From assembly GCA_963972255.1 (NCBI GenBank), contig CAXATO010000001.1:1-64000 (forward strand): a DNA stretch of 64,000 nt, read 5' to 3'. Positions within the stretch are counted from its first letter, which is position 1. The number at the start of each line of letters is the position of its first letter. The notes beneath the pieces were generated by a model, which was not told the origin of the DNA, made no database searches, and saw nothing but the letters and a program-made list of their open reading frames with translations. The translations under genes were made by a program, and so were the position numbers. The DNA comes from UBA1479 sp002706405 (GTDB taxonomy: Bacteria > Pseudomonadota > Alphaproteobacteria > Rhodospirillales > Casp-alpha2). Below, one piece after another: positions 8,887 through 16,574 of the stretch.

Positions 8887-9639
8887 TCATGAGGTTACGT
8901 ATTCGTCCTTAACGTTCGCACAGGCAGGGCAGCCCGCCGTTTGGCCCGATTGGCTTTTGCTTCGCATCGGCCAGGTGTTCCACAGGGACGCGGCAACGAG
9001 AACGCCAAGGCCAGCCCACATGGCCGGGTCGCTGTCGAAGCCGAACTTGCCGATCAGCACGATCCCTGCGCCGACAGCACCCAGTCCAAACGGACCATAC
9101 CCGCGCCGTGTCGTCGCCCGGTAAGCCAATGCAGAAACGGCAACGGCAAGAAAGGCACCGGTGAGCGGCAATAGAAACGGGGTATAGTCGATAAATCCGA
9201 TGCCAAGACTGCTGAACAAACCGGCATAGGCCGGCCAGCATGCGGGGCAGGCGAGTTTCGGCAATAAAGCTGCCCCGATGGACGGCACCATGGCCGCATT
9301 CAAATGCAAGGTTCTGGAGGGCTTGCCGGATTCATAACTTGGCGTCAATGCCGTCACGATCTGATCGAGCGGCGGCACGCCACGCGCATCGCCTTCCAAC
9401 GTGTATATGCGACAACACGAACTGGCTTCTTCAAGGGGAAGTCCCGACACGTCCTTACCATCGACCAAGATCGTCGGCGAGCCATAGGAACGAACGTGGT
9501 TGGGCGTATCTGGGTCACCAACCTCCCATTCCGACCAAGCGGGAGCCACACCGGCAGCGCCAATCGCCGCTATCAACTGTTTTCGGGCGGCCGCGATATT
9601 CGGACATGATTTTTCATAGATGAATTCAACGGTCGGCAT
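8887..9639 (-). CDS. Thioredoxin-like domain fused to MerC-like membrane domain
   Basis: A 250-residue protein in two parts. Residues 1-90 form a thioredoxin-like domain (MPTVEFIYEKSCPN..., cis-Pro strand GSPTILVDGKDVSG, then SSCCRIY). Residues about 120-235 contain four membrane helices starting with LPKLACPACWPAYAGLFSSLGIGF, which matches the MerC pattern of a cysteine pair in the first helix. The tail holds another pair (GCPACANVKDE). MerC proteins import Hg(II), and the cytosolic N-terminal domain could receive it. The ATG at 9639 follows AAAGGG and overlaps the merR end by 14 bases. The family call for the membrane part is good; the transport substrate is inferred from the adjacent MerR. 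Confidence 0.78.
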   Translation of the reverse strand: MPTVEFIYEKSCPNIAAARKQLIAAIGAAGVAPAWSEWEVGDPDTPNHVRSYGSPTILVDGKDVSGLPLEEASSCCRIYTLEGDARGVPPLDQIVTALTPSYESGKPSRTLHLNAAMVPSIGAALLPKLACPACWPAYAGLFSSLGIGFIDYTPFLLPLTGAFLAVAVSALAYRATTRRGYGPFGLGAVGAGIVLIGKFGFDSDPAMWAGLGVLVAASLWNTWPMRSKSQSGQTAGCPACANVKDEYVTS

Positions 9640-10045
9640 TTGAAGGCCCTTTCCTGGCTTCCAGGGCATCAAGAATCGGACAGGCACTCACCGGCCCTGT
9701 GCTGGGGCACGCATTCGTCCATGTGCTGAGGACATCCCGCATTCGCGATAAAACATCGATCTTCTCCTCGATTTCGCTGAGTTTCCCCAGCGCCCGGTCC
9801 CGAACATCGCTGCACGATGCCCCGGGATCGGTTTTAAGTGAGAGAAGGTCTCCGATATCCCGCAAGGTGAACCCAACATCCTGGGCGCGTTTGATGAACT
9901 GAATATGCCGAACGACCTCAGGCGCGTATTTCCGATAGCCGTTCGCGTCCCGATCAGGCGTTTCAATCAACCCTTGCTGTTCGTAGTAACGCAGGGTTTC
10001 GACGCTCACGCCGCCTTGCCGGGCGACATCTCCGATGTTCAACAT
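9626..10045 (-). CDS. merR: MerR, mercury-type metal-responsive regulator
   Basis: A 139-residue MerR-family activator. The N-terminal winged helix-turn-helix (LNIGDVARQGGVSVETLRYY) is followed by the long dimerisation helix and a metal loop. Cysteines at 78, 113 and 122 have spacings of 35 and 9, identical to those of C82, C117 and C126 in Tn501 MerR, which bind Hg(II). Other MerR subfamilies (CueR, ZntR, CadR) use different spacings. It would repress and, with metal, activate the promoter at 10074-10104 by untwisting its 19-bp spacer. It is the first gene of its own operon, followed by the MerC-like fusion and the thiol protein. No mercuric reductase gene is present in this window. Confidence 0.9.
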   Translation of the reverse strand: MLNIGDVARQGGVSVETLRYYEQQGLIETPDRDANGYRKYAPEVVRHIQFIKRAQDVGFTLRDIGDLLSLKTDPGASCSDVRDRALGKLSEIEEKIDVLSRMRDVLSTWTNACPSTGPVSACPILDALEARKGPSNADR

Positions 10046-10073
10046 TTCTCAGTATCTCCGTCGATTCCGGACA

Positions 10074-10104
10074 GCGTAAACCCTGTAGTATACTTTAGGG
10101 TCAA
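10074..10104 (-). promoter_or_regulatory. MerR-type promoter of the merR operon
   Basis: On the minus strand, -35 TTGACC (10104-10099), a 19-bp spacer holding the dyad CCCTaaagtatactacAGGG, and -10 TTACGC (10079-10074). The over-long 19-bp spacer with a dyad is the hallmark of promoters switched by MerR-family proteins. The merR start lies 28 bases downstream of the -10. The divergent gene at 10156 may be read from the other strand of the same region, where TATACT at 10089-10094 could serve as a -10. Confidence 0.78.
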
Positions 10105-10155
10105 GGGCGAAATTTGCCTTGATCCGGCCATGATTGATGGCAACACTTCCGACCG

Positions 10156-10509
10156 ATGAGACGACTGCTGCGATCCCGCCTTCTGATTGTCGCCCTGCTG
10201 CTTGCAGTGGGCGTGGGGTCCGTCGTCTCGGTGGTCCAGGCGGGACAAATGCGTGTCGACATGGCCATGACCGGCGATGTTCAAGGTCCCGATGGCGATA
10301 GCTGTACTGCGTGCGGCACCGGCGGTGATGGGGCAAAGGCATCGATAGATTGCGTGTCGGCCTGTCACCTTTCCGCAATCGATATGGTCGATGGCCGCGC
10401 GGCCGTCGGCATGGCCGATGACCGAACGTATCCCCTAGATCGCAGGCAATTCGCGCGGTCATCCGGGCCTCTGCTCGACCCCTCTCCCCCAAAATCCATT
10501 CTCGGTTAG
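10156..10509 (+). CDS. Small secreted Cys-containing protein, function unknown
   Basis: A 117-residue protein with an N-terminal signal or anchor (LLIVALLLAVGVGSVVSVVQA). The mature part contains DSCTACGTGG and DCVSACHLSA, so four Cys and a His in two CxxC-like or CxxxC pairs, and an Arg/Pro-rich C-terminus ending SPPKSILG. I do not recognise a family with confidence; it is reminiscent of DUF2946-like proteins beside copper operons. It is divergent from merR and precedes the copper oxidase operon by 137 bases, so it may be co-transcribed with it. Metal binding is inference from the cysteines. Confidence 0.65.
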   Translation: MRRLLRSRLLIVALLLAVGVGSVVSVVQAGQMRVDMAMTGDVQGPDGDSCTACGTGGDGAKASIDCVSACHLSAIDMVDGRAAVGMADDRTYPLDRRQFARSSGPLLDPSPPKSILG

Positions 10510-10646
10510 TGCGCAGCCGGCGAAAGCCTTTGCTTTTGCCACGCGTCACGTCTTAGGCCCGCCTCCTCCATACGGGGCAGGTGAGGCTTTGTTGGTACAG
10601 GCTCGTCAGCCTGTCCGCCTCCATACCCGAGAATGGACATCATCTA

Positions 10647-12074
10647 ATGAAAAACACGTTCAACAACGGCCTGTCGCGCCGTTCCTTCCTAGCTGCCGCC
10701 GGCGCCGCGGCAGGGGTGGCTGCCGTGCCCGCCTGGGCAGCACCTTCGCTTCCCCTGCGTCAATTCGATTTGGACGCCGGCCCCGGTGCGACCCACCTAG
10801 TGGACAGTGACGGGGCGAAAACCAAAGTCTGGTCGTACAATGGTCGCGTGCCCGGCCCGGAAATCCGGATACGCCAAGGCGAACGTCTGCGCGTCGCCGT
10901 GCGCAACGGACTGACCGAAGAGACGACGGTTCACTGGCACGGGCTTCGCGTGCCCCATGCGATGGACGGCGTGCCACATCTGACGCAAAAGCCCATCGCG
11001 CCCGGCGAAACCTTTGTCTACGAGTTCGATGCACCCGACGCCGGGACTTATTGGTATCACCCTCATCAGCGGAGCTTCGAGCAGGTCGGGCGTGGCCTTT
11101 ACGGCCCCCTGATCATCGAGGAAACGAACCCGCCCCAAGTGGACCATGATGTGACCTGGGTATTGGACGACTGGCGCTTGCTGAAAGATGCGCAGATCAG
11201 CGAGGATTTCGGGAATCGCCACGATATGAGCCATGCCGGCCGCATCGGCAACACGGTTACGGTCAATGGCCGGATCACCGATATATTCGAAGCCATGGCA
11301 GGCGAGCGTATCCGCCTGCGCCTGATCAATGCCGCCAACGCCCGTATCTTTGGTCTGGAATTCGACGGTCATACACCCTGGGTCATCGCCTATGACGGTC
11401 AGCCGATCGACCCGCATCAGGTGACGGGACGGTTGGACATCGGTCCGGCCATGCGGATCGATTTGATCCTCGACCTGACCGGCAATCCGGGCGATGCCTT
11501 CGCCGTCAGGGACACCTTCTACAGCCGCCTGAAATACCGATTGTTGAATGTCGTCTACGGACCCAAGCGGCTGCGGGAAAAGCCGATGCGTGAGGTTGCG
11601 GCGTTGCCCGACAACACCATGCCTGAACCTGACCTGGCTTCTGCCGAGCGTCATCACATCGCGTTCGGCGGCGGCATGATGGGCGGCATGACCATGGCCA
11701 AGATGGGCGGGCGAGAGGTCGGCATGATGGAGATGATGCGGAACGGCAAGGCATGGACGGTCAACGGCGTCGCCGCCACGGGGCACGTCATGGACCCCAT
11801 TCTGACGCTTGCGCGGAACCGCTCCTACATCCTGGCTCTGGACAACCAGACGGCTTGGCACCATCCCATCCATCTGCATGGACATTCTTTTCGCGTGATT
11901 AGCCGAAACGGCGAGCCGACCCGCCACAAAGAATGGCAGGACACGGTTCTGATGGCGCCCCGGGAACAGGTCGAAATCGCCTTCGTCGCCGACAACCCCG
12001 GCGGTTGGATGTTCCATTGCCACATCCTGGAACACCAGGCCGGCGGCATGATGGGTGTCATACAGGTGACATGA
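10647..12074 (+). CDS. Tat-exported multicopper oxidase
   Basis: A 475-residue three-domain multicopper oxidase. The N-terminus has a Tat signal (SRRSFLAAAGAAAGVAAVPAWA). Copper ligands are visible in HWHG (His96), TYWYHPH, HHPIHLHGHSF (about 405) and HCHILEHQAGGMM (His457), so type 1, 2 and 3 sites all look complete. A Met-rich loop (GGGMMGGMTMAKMGGREVGMMEMM) resembles the substrate or Cu(I)-binding segments of CueO-like enzymes. The ATG at 10647 is chosen because it places the twin-arginine signal near the N-terminus, although the ribosome site is weak. It leads an operon of cytochromes and thiol proteins and probably oxidises Cu(I) in the periplasm. A paralogue lies at 53726. Confidence 0.92.
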   Translation: MKNTFNNGLSRRSFLAAAGAAAGVAAVPAWAAPSLPLRQFDLDAGPGATHLVDSDGAKTKVWSYNGRVPGPEIRIRQGERLRVAVRNGLTEETTVHWHGLRVPHAMDGVPHLTQKPIAPGETFVYEFDAPDAGTYWYHPHQRSFEQVGRGLYGPLIIEETNPPQVDHDVTWVLDDWRLLKDAQISEDFGNRHDMSHAGRIGNTVTVNGRITDIFEAMAGERIRLRLINAANARIFGLEFDGHTPWVIAYDGQPIDPHQVTGRLDIGPAMRIDLILDLTGNPGDAFAVRDTFYSRLKYRLLNVVYGPKRLREKPMREVAALPDNTMPEPDLASAERHHIAFGGGMMGGMTMAKMGGREVGMMEMMRNGKAWTVNGVAATGHVMDPILTLARNRSYILALDNQTAWHHPIHLHGHSFRVISRNGEPTRHKEWQDTVLMAPREQVEIAFVADNPGGWMFHCHILEHQAGGMMGVIQVT

Positions 12075-12086
12075 GGAGGGCCGGAA

Positions 12087-12806
12087 ATGAGACAAAACCT
12101 ATTCTCCACGGCCGGCGCGATTATCGCGGCCTTGTTCACCGGATTTATCGACACGGCGCGGGCGGACGGCGACCCTGACCGTGGTCGAAAAGCCTTTTTG
12201 CAATGTCTGTCCTGCCATTCGGCCCGTCCAGACCTCCACAAAACCGGCCCCAGTCTGGCGACGGTCGCCGGGCGGAAAGCCGCAACGGTTGAAGGGTTCG
12301 GGCGATACAGCGACGCGCTTAAGGCCTCCGGTTTGGTCTGGAGCGATGAAAAACTGGACGCCTGGATGCTCGATCCCAGGGGGCTGGTTCCCGGAACGTC
12401 CATGAACATTCCGGGCATCAAGTCGGCGTCCGACCGCCGGGATATCATCGCCTTTTTGAAGGCCGTGAAGGCCGTACAGTCAGCGGAAAGGTCACCGGCG
12501 CCTTCAAATGAATCCGGTGGCAGCATGATGATGGGGGATCGCCCTATGCCTGATCTGGAAGCCTTGGGTCCGGAGCGTCAGGTCGTGTCGCTGACCTACT
12601 GCCGAGGCACCTATCATGTGCGCACGGTAGCCGGGCAGGTTCAGAAAATCTGGGAGTTCAATCTCCGTTTCAAATCGGACTCTAGTGATAAGGGACCGAT
12701 GACGGGGAAGCCGGTGATCATCCCCAAGGGCATGAGGGGGGATCGATTCTTCGTCATCTTTGCCCAACCGTCCGAGATCAGCCCGTTCATCGAAAATCGC
12801 TGCTGA
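12087..12806 (+). CDS. Exported c-type cytochrome with extra C-terminal domain
   Basis: A 239-residue protein with a signal peptide (AGAIIAALFTGFIDTARA). Residues 30-130 form a class I cytochrome c with heme motif CLSCH (Cys40, Cys43, His44) and a probable Met ligand in the PGTSMNIPGI loop. After a Ser/Pro linker and a short Met stretch (GGSMMMGDRP), residues about 150-239 form an unassigned domain ending in FIENRC. The start has a strong ribosome site (GAGGAGGG six bases before ATG), 12 bases after the oxidase gene. It may carry electrons from the multicopper oxidase. The role of the C-terminal part is unknown. Confidence 0.85.
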   Translation: MRQNLFSTAGAIIAALFTGFIDTARADGDPDRGRKAFLQCLSCHSARPDLHKTGPSLATVAGRKAATVEGFGRYSDALKASGLVWSDEKLDAWMLDPRGLVPGTSMNIPGIKSASDRRDIIAFLKAVKAVQSAERSPAPSNESGGSMMMGDRPMPDLEALGPERQVVSLTYCRGTYHVRTVAGQVQKIWEFNLRFKSDSSDKGPMTGKPVIIPKGMRGDRFFVIFAQPSEISPFIENRC

Positions 12807-12854
12807 ATCAGTCCGGCGTAACTCAGTAAATCCAGTGTCAAAAAGGAAATGATC

Positions 12855-13304
12855 ATGACCATTAGAAACCGAATTCAAGCGGCCATATTTGCGGTCTTGC
12901 TCAGCGCTGTTACTGCCGTTTCTACTCTTGCGGCCGACCGGCCTGACGCCACCATCATCAAAAACCCGCAGTGCGGTTGTTGCGAAAGCTACGCCGATTA
13001 CCTTCGCGAGAACGGCTTCAAGGTAACGGTCAAGGCATCCCACGACCTTACCTTGATGAAGCGTGAGATGGGCGTGCCTGATGACTTCGCGGGCTGCCAC
13101 ACCATGGTGCTCGATAAATACGTTGTCGAAGGCCACGTCCCGGTTTCCGCCATCGACAAGCTTCTGACCGAACGTGCGGACATCAAGGGAATTTCCCTGC
13201 CGGGCATGCCGCAAGGGTCGCCCGGAATGTCGGGTACAAAGGCAGCCCCCTTCACCGTCTACCAATTCGGCCAAGGGCCGGCAAAGGTCTTCACGGTCGA
13301 ATGA
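12855..13304 (+). CDS. DUF411 family secreted metal-binding protein
   Basis: A 149-residue protein. After a signal peptide (IQAAIFAVLLSAVTAVSTLA) comes the DUF411 core: TIIKNPQCGCCESYADYL with its CxCC motif, then CHTMVLDKYVVEGHVP and GISLPGMPQGSPGM. DUF411 proteins are small periplasmic metal-binding proteins common in copper and silver resistance clusters. The ATG at 12855 is preferred because AAGGAA lies six bases upstream; the ATG at 12849 lies too close to it. Its stop overlaps the next start (ATGA). Confidence 0.88.
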   Translation: MTIRNRIQAAIFAVLLSAVTAVSTLAADRPDATIIKNPQCGCCESYADYLRENGFKVTVKASHDLTLMKREMGVPDDFAGCHTMVLDKYVVEGHVPVSAIDKLLTERADIKGISLPGMPQGSPGMSGTKAAPFTVYQFGQGPAKVFTVE

Positions 13305-13750
13305 TGGCGGATTTCAACCCAACCGCCTTCATGCTGGTTGCGGCAACCGTCGGGTCAATTTCCCTGCCGGTTGCCGCGCAATCACCCGAGACGGACAACC
13401 TTGCCCGGGGTCGCACGCTTTACCAAACCCACTGCGCCAGCTGTCACGGCAAGAACCTGAAAGGGCAGCCAGATTGGCAGATCCGACGGCCGGACGGCCG
13501 TCTGCCGGCCCCGCCGCATGATCGGACGGGGCATACCTGGCACCATCCGGATGCGCACCTGTTCCGGATGACCAAGCACGGTCTTGTTCCGCCGTTGGCA
13601 CCGGAAGGATACGAAAGCGACATGCCGGCGTTCGGCGACATCCTTTCGGACGACGAGATCTGGTCCGTACTCGACTTCATCAAAAGCACCTGGCCGGATC
13701 GTTTTCGGCGCCGGCAGCAGGACGTCACCAAAAGGGCGAATGAGAAATGA
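13301..13750 (+). CDS. Exported cytochrome c with HTWHHPDA motif
   Basis: A 149-residue monoheme cytochrome c. A signal peptide (FMLVAATVGSISLPVAAQ) precedes the heme site CASCHG near residue 45. A conserved middle part contains GRLPAPPHDRTGHTWHHPDA and the C-terminal helix carries SDMPAFGDILSDDEIWSVLDFIKSTWP, with Met in SDMPAF as likely axial ligand. The His-rich HTWHHPDA segment is shared with the paralogue at 48657, where it could bind copper. Overlaps the DUF411 gene and the next small gene by four bases each, so it sits in a tightly coupled operon. Confidence 0.87.
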   Translation: MMADFNPTAFMLVAATVGSISLPVAAQSPETDNLARGRTLYQTHCASCHGKNLKGQPDWQIRRPDGRLPAPPHDRTGHTWHHPDAHLFRMTKHGLVPPLAPEGYESDMPAFGDILSDDEIWSVLDFIKSTWPDRFRRRQQDVTKRANEK

Positions 13751-13890
13751 GCAATATGATGGGAACCGATTGCGCGATGGGCTGGGGCATGATCCTGGCA
13801 GGCGCATTGGCCGCCGGACTGGCGTTGTTGGTCGCGGCCGCGTTGATCAAGTATCTGTTCAGCAACGGCGGGAGAAACCGCCATGAGTGA
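13747..13890 (+). CDS. 47-residue single-helix membrane protein
   Basis: A short gene starting ATGAGCAATATGATG and coding 47 residues. The N-terminus is rich in Met with one Cys (MSNMMGTDCAMGWGMILAG), followed by a hydrophobic helix (LAAGLALLVAAALIKYLF) and a basic tail (NGGRNRHE). It overlaps the cytochrome stop by four bases and the dsbE start by eight, so it is almost certainly translated. The family is unknown to me; similar tiny Met-rich membrane proteins accompany copper clusters. It could bind Cu(I) at the membrane face or help assemble neighbours, which is inference only. Confidence 0.72.
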   Translation: MSNMMGTDCAMGWGMILAGALAAGLALLVAAALIKYLFSNGGRNRHE

Positions 13891-14470
13891 AATGCTCCTT
13901 GAAGCAGGACAAAGGCGTCGCACAGCGCTTTTGTTCTGGGGGCCCGTGGTGGTGTTCGCGGGCTTGGCCGTGGCGTTGGGCTGGGGATTGACGCGCGATC
14001 CGAAGGTGCTGCCCTCGGCCCTGATCGACAAGCCGGTGCCCGAGTTCAATCTGCCGCCGGTCAAGGGACGAATCTCGGGCCTTGCGTCGGCGGATCTCTC
14101 GGGTGAGGTGTCTATCGTCAACGTATTCGCTTCCTGGTGCCTACCATGCAAAGCGGAACATCCGATTTGGATGGATCTCAAGGCGCGGAACGTCGTGCCC
14201 ATCCACGGGCTGAACTATAAAGACACGCCCGATGATGCCTCGGCTTGGCTCAACCGGCTTGGCGATCCCTACAAGCGGACGGGCGCCGATCTCGATGGCC
14301 GTGTCGCCATCGACTGGGGTGTCTATGGCGTGCCGGAAACGTTCATCGTCTCCGCCGACGGGCGTATCGCCTACAAGCACGTGGGCGCCGTAACAAAGGA
14401 AATCGTGGACGGGACGCTCATGCCCATCGTCGACCGCCTGCGGCGACAAACCGAAGAGGCAAAGCCATGA
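13883..14470 (+). CDS. DsbE/CcmG-type membrane-anchored thioredoxin
   Basis: A 195-residue protein with one N-terminal membrane anchor (LLFWGPVVVFAGLAVALGWGL) and a periplasmic thioredoxin domain. The active site is WCLPC near residues 86-90 in VNVFASWCLPCKAEHP, followed by GLNYKDTPDDASAWL and cis-Pro strand YGVPETFIV, all typical of CcmG/DsbE. This family keeps apocytochrome c heme-binding cysteines reduced, which fits the two cytochrome c genes just upstream. Overlaps neighbours on both sides by ATGA-like junctions. Confidence 0.9.
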   Translation: MSEMLLEAGQRRRTALLFWGPVVVFAGLAVALGWGLTRDPKVLPSALIDKPVPEFNLPPVKGRISGLASADLSGEVSIVNVFASWCLPCKAEHPIWMDLKARNVVPIHGLNYKDTPDDASAWLNRLGDPYKRTGADLDGRVAIDWGVYGVPETFIVSADGRIAYKHVGAVTKEIVDGTLMPIVDRLRRQTEEAKP

Positions 14471-15024
14471 CCGTCATGACGCGCCGCCGGGCCATGACGG
14501 TCATGGTGGCGGCATCCTTTGTGTTGCCGGCTGCCGTCGCAGGCGCCGCGGGAACGGCTAAGACCTTTAGCCTGCACGATGCACCATTGCCAATGTCGGA
14601 GATCACGTTCGCGTACGAAGACGGCCGGCCCGGGTCACTCGCGGACTTCAGGGGCAAACATGTGCTCCTGAACATATGGGCGACATGGTGTCCACCCTGC
14701 CGCGAAGAGATGCCGACGCTTGACCGCCTGCAGGGCCTTCTGGGCGGCAACGACTTTCATGTGTTGCCGCTTTCGATCGACCGGGCAGGGGTGAAGGTCG
14801 TACGGGATTTCTATGCAAAGACCGGCATCGAGAACCTGAAAATCTACATGGATCAGAATGCACGGGTCATGCGTGTCCTGAAGTTAGGCGGTTTGCCGAC
14901 GACCTTCCTGATCGACCCAAGCGGGCAGCAGCTCGGCCGGTTGGTTGGTCCTGCGGAATGGGATGCGCCGGATTTGGTCACCCTGTTCCGGGACCGGATT
15001 GCGTCAGCAAAGAATCAAAGGTGA
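14467..15024 (+). CDS. TlpA-like thiol:disulfide oxidoreductase
   Basis: A 185-residue periplasmic thioredoxin. A signal sequence (AMTVMVAASFVLPAAVAGAA) precedes the domain, with active site WCPPC (Trp74, Cys75, Cys78) in NIWATWCPPCREEMPT and cis-Pro strand GLPTTFLID. TlpA proteins reduce the cysteines of copper chaperones and cytochrome oxidase subunit II. The ATG at 14467 overlaps the dsbE stop as ATGA; longer in-frame readings begin inside dsbE and lack a signal peptide. Placed next to SCO and PCuAC, as expected for copper-centre assembly. Confidence 0.9.
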   Translation: MTVMTRRRAMTVMVAASFVLPAAVAGAAGTAKTFSLHDAPLPMSEITFAYEDGRPGSLADFRGKHVLLNIWATWCPPCREEMPTLDRLQGLLGGNDFHVLPLSIDRAGVKVVRDFYAKTGIENLKIYMDQNARVMRVLKLGGLPTTFLIDPSGQQLGRLVGPAEWDAPDLVTLFRDRIASAKNQR

Positions 15025-15031
15025 TAGAGCG

Positions 15032-15319
15032 ATGAAGAATGGTCAACAAGCAGTGCTCGCGGTTGCAACCGCTCAACGCGCCGTCAACAAGCTCTGGCCC
15101 TATGTCACCGGGCGCCGTGGTTGGATTCTGTTCGGGCTCGCCGCCATCGGTGGCGGCCTGGCGATGAACTGGGGCACGGTGGTGGCGCTGGGCTTGGCGC
15201 CGCTTCTTCTTGGTGTTCTGCCCTGTGTCGCCATGTGTGCGCTGGGCATGTGCATGAGCGGGGGGAGCGGAAAATGTTCGTCCAAGCCAGGGGAGAAGGA
15301 AAAGCCAGACGATGTCTGA
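15032..15319 (+). CDS. Small two-helix membrane protein with Cys/Met motif
   Basis: A 95-residue protein with hydrophobic segments at about residues 30-47 (GWILFGLAAIGGGLAMNW) and 48-75 (VVALGLAPLLLGVLPCVAMC). The second ends in PCVAMCALGMCMSGGSG, with three Cys and several Met suited to metal binding, then a Lys/Glu-rich tail. I know no name for it; short proteins of this type are frequent in copper and YHS-protein clusters. The ATG at 15032 has only a weak ribosome site and lies seven bases after the TlpA-like gene. The stop overlaps the SCO start. Confidence 0.68.
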   Translation: MKNGQQAVLAVATAQRAVNKLWPYVTGRRGWILFGLAAIGGGLAMNWGTVVALGLAPLLLGVLPCVAMCALGMCMSGGSGKCSSKPGEKEKPDDV

Positions 15320-15986
15320 CAGCACTTCCAGCGCGCCGAAGGATAGCCCCCGTCTCCGGGGTGTGCGATGGGCGGCTTGGGGACTTGTCCTGATCACGGC
15401 CATGGCTGTGGCCGGTATCGTCGGCTGGAGTACCTTTAAGCCGGAACCGCCGTTGCCCACGGCACGGCAACTCGGCCAAGCCATGATCAAAAGCCAATTC
15501 ACGCTGACAGATCACCACGGACGTAACGTCACAGAGCAGGACTTCCATGGACGATGGCAGCTGGTGTTTTTTGGCTTCACATTCTGTCCCGACGTCTGCC
15601 CGACAACGCTCGCGGTCATGGCCCAGGTTCTGGATATTCTGGGGGAGGACGCGAACAAGGTGGCACCGATGTTCATCACGGTTGATCCGGAGCGCGACAC
15701 ACCCGAGGTATTGGCTGAATATGTCGGGGCCTTCCACCCGGATATCGTCGGCCTTACCGGCACGCCTGAGCAGATCAAACAGGCTGCGAAGTCATTCCGG
15801 GTTTTTTACGGGAAAACCGAGAGAGCCGATGCGCCGGGCGGCTACGTCATGGGGCATTCGGGGTACATGTACCTGATGACGCCGGACGGCTCGTACGACG
15901 CGGTGTTCTCGGAAAACCTTCATCCGCCGGAGAAAATCGCGGCGGAGATCCAACGTCGCCTGAAGAACGAAAGAATTGAAAAATGA
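15312..15986 (+). CDS. SCO1/SenC family copper chaperone
   Basis: A 224-residue protein with an N-terminal anchor (WAAWGLVLITAMAVAGIVGW) and a periplasmic thioredoxin-like SCO domain. The copper ligands are all visible: CPDVC at Cys92 and Cys96 (GFTFCPDVCPTTLAVM) and His182 in GHSGYMYLM. The DPERDTPEVLAEY segment is also typical. SCO proteins insert copper into the CuA site of cytochrome oxidase or help thiol redox there. In this operon it pairs with the PCuAC chaperone gene immediately downstream, which overlaps by four bases but is broken. Confidence 0.93.
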   Translation: MSDSTSSAPKDSPRLRGVRWAAWGLVLITAMAVAGIVGWSTFKPEPPLPTARQLGQAMIKSQFTLTDHHGRNVTEQDFHGRWQLVFFGFTFCPDVCPTTLAVMAQVLDILGEDANKVAPMFITVDPERDTPEVLAEYVGAFHPDIVGLTGTPEQIKQAAKSFRVFYGKTERADAPGGYVMGHSGYMYLMTPDGSYDAVFSENLHPPEKIAAEIQRRLKNERIEK

Positions 15987-16483
15987 AATCACTGAAATTG
16001 AGTCTGTTCGCCTTCATTGCTGCCTTCACTCTGCTGATACAGGCACGCGGCGCGTCAGCAGGAGACGCTTCAATTGTCATTGAGAAACCTTGGGCGCGTG
16101 CGTCTATCCTACAATCGCGGCCGGGTGCCGCCTATTTGACGATCCGCAATACCGGCACGAAATCGGATCGACTTCTAAAAGTCACGTCACCAGCTGCGGG
16201 CATGGTGATGATCCATGAATCCAAAGTCGCAGACGGCGTCGCGTAAATGCAGGACCGCAATGAGGTGACTATCCTACTAGGAGCCGAAGTGGTCTTCCGC
16301 CTGGGCGGGCTGCATCTCATGCTCATAGAATTGCATGAGAAACCACGAAAGGGTGTAAATCTGACTTTGGCTTTGGAGTTCGAGCATGCCGATTCTCGAG
16401 CTTGGGGCGACCAGCCCGGAATAACCCGGCCACAAACCGCTTCGTATAGGTCCGTGCGATATAGGTCAATGCGATGGAATTGA
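15983..16483 (+). pseudogene. PCuAC copper chaperone, interrupted by in-frame stop
   Basis: The reading frame begins with a signal peptide (LSLFAFIAAFTLLIQARGASA) and the PCuAC core (IEKPWARAS, GAAYLTIRN, AAGMVMIHESKVADGVA). It stops at TAA 16244-16246. Directly after the stop the same frame goes on as MQDRNEVTILLGAEVVFRLGGLHLMLIEL, which is the next part of the PCuAC fold (family pattern: HES-x4-GV-x-KM ... PGGYHIMLM). A Lys codon (AAA) changed to TAA explains the break. The end also departs from the family after LEFEHADS, suggesting a frameshift. The Met/His ligands (H-x-M pairs in MIHES and LHLML) would otherwise be in place. The first product, 87 residues, lacks half the fold. It is the last gene of the operon and overlaps the SCO gene by four bases. 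Confidence 0.83.
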
Positions 16484-16496
16484 CTGTCGGGTTTTC

Positions 16497-16525
16497 TTGC
16501 AGAGTGTAAGACACTTGAATATAGA
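16497..16525 (+). promoter_or_regulatory. Possible sigma-70 promoter for the methyltransferase gene
   Basis: TTGCAG (16497-16502), a 17-base spacer, then TATAGA (16520-16525), 49 bases before the start. The spacer holds the perfect inverted repeat AGTGT-aag-ACACT, a possible operator. Otherwise the 170 bases between the broken PCuAC end and the methyltransferase show nothing recognisable. Confidence 0.38.
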
Positions 16526-16574
16526 ACGGCCAGACTTTGCGGCCAATCTGCCGGGCTGAAGGGAATGATTTGCT

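Noticed and set aside
10599..10617. Hairpin ACAGGCT-cgtc-AGCCTGT before the multicopper oxidase as a terminator
   Set aside because: No T run follows; it may be a structure in the leader but cannot be called a terminator.
10797..12095. Minus-strand reading frame of 432 codons opposite the multicopper oxidase
   Set aside because: It mirrors the oxidase gene, shows no domain and lacks start signals; the oxidase itself has full copper motifs.
16247..16483. Separate 78-codon gene starting ATG after the PCuAC stop
   Set aside because: It continues the PCuAC fold in the same frame without its own ribosome site, so it is the second half of the broken gene.
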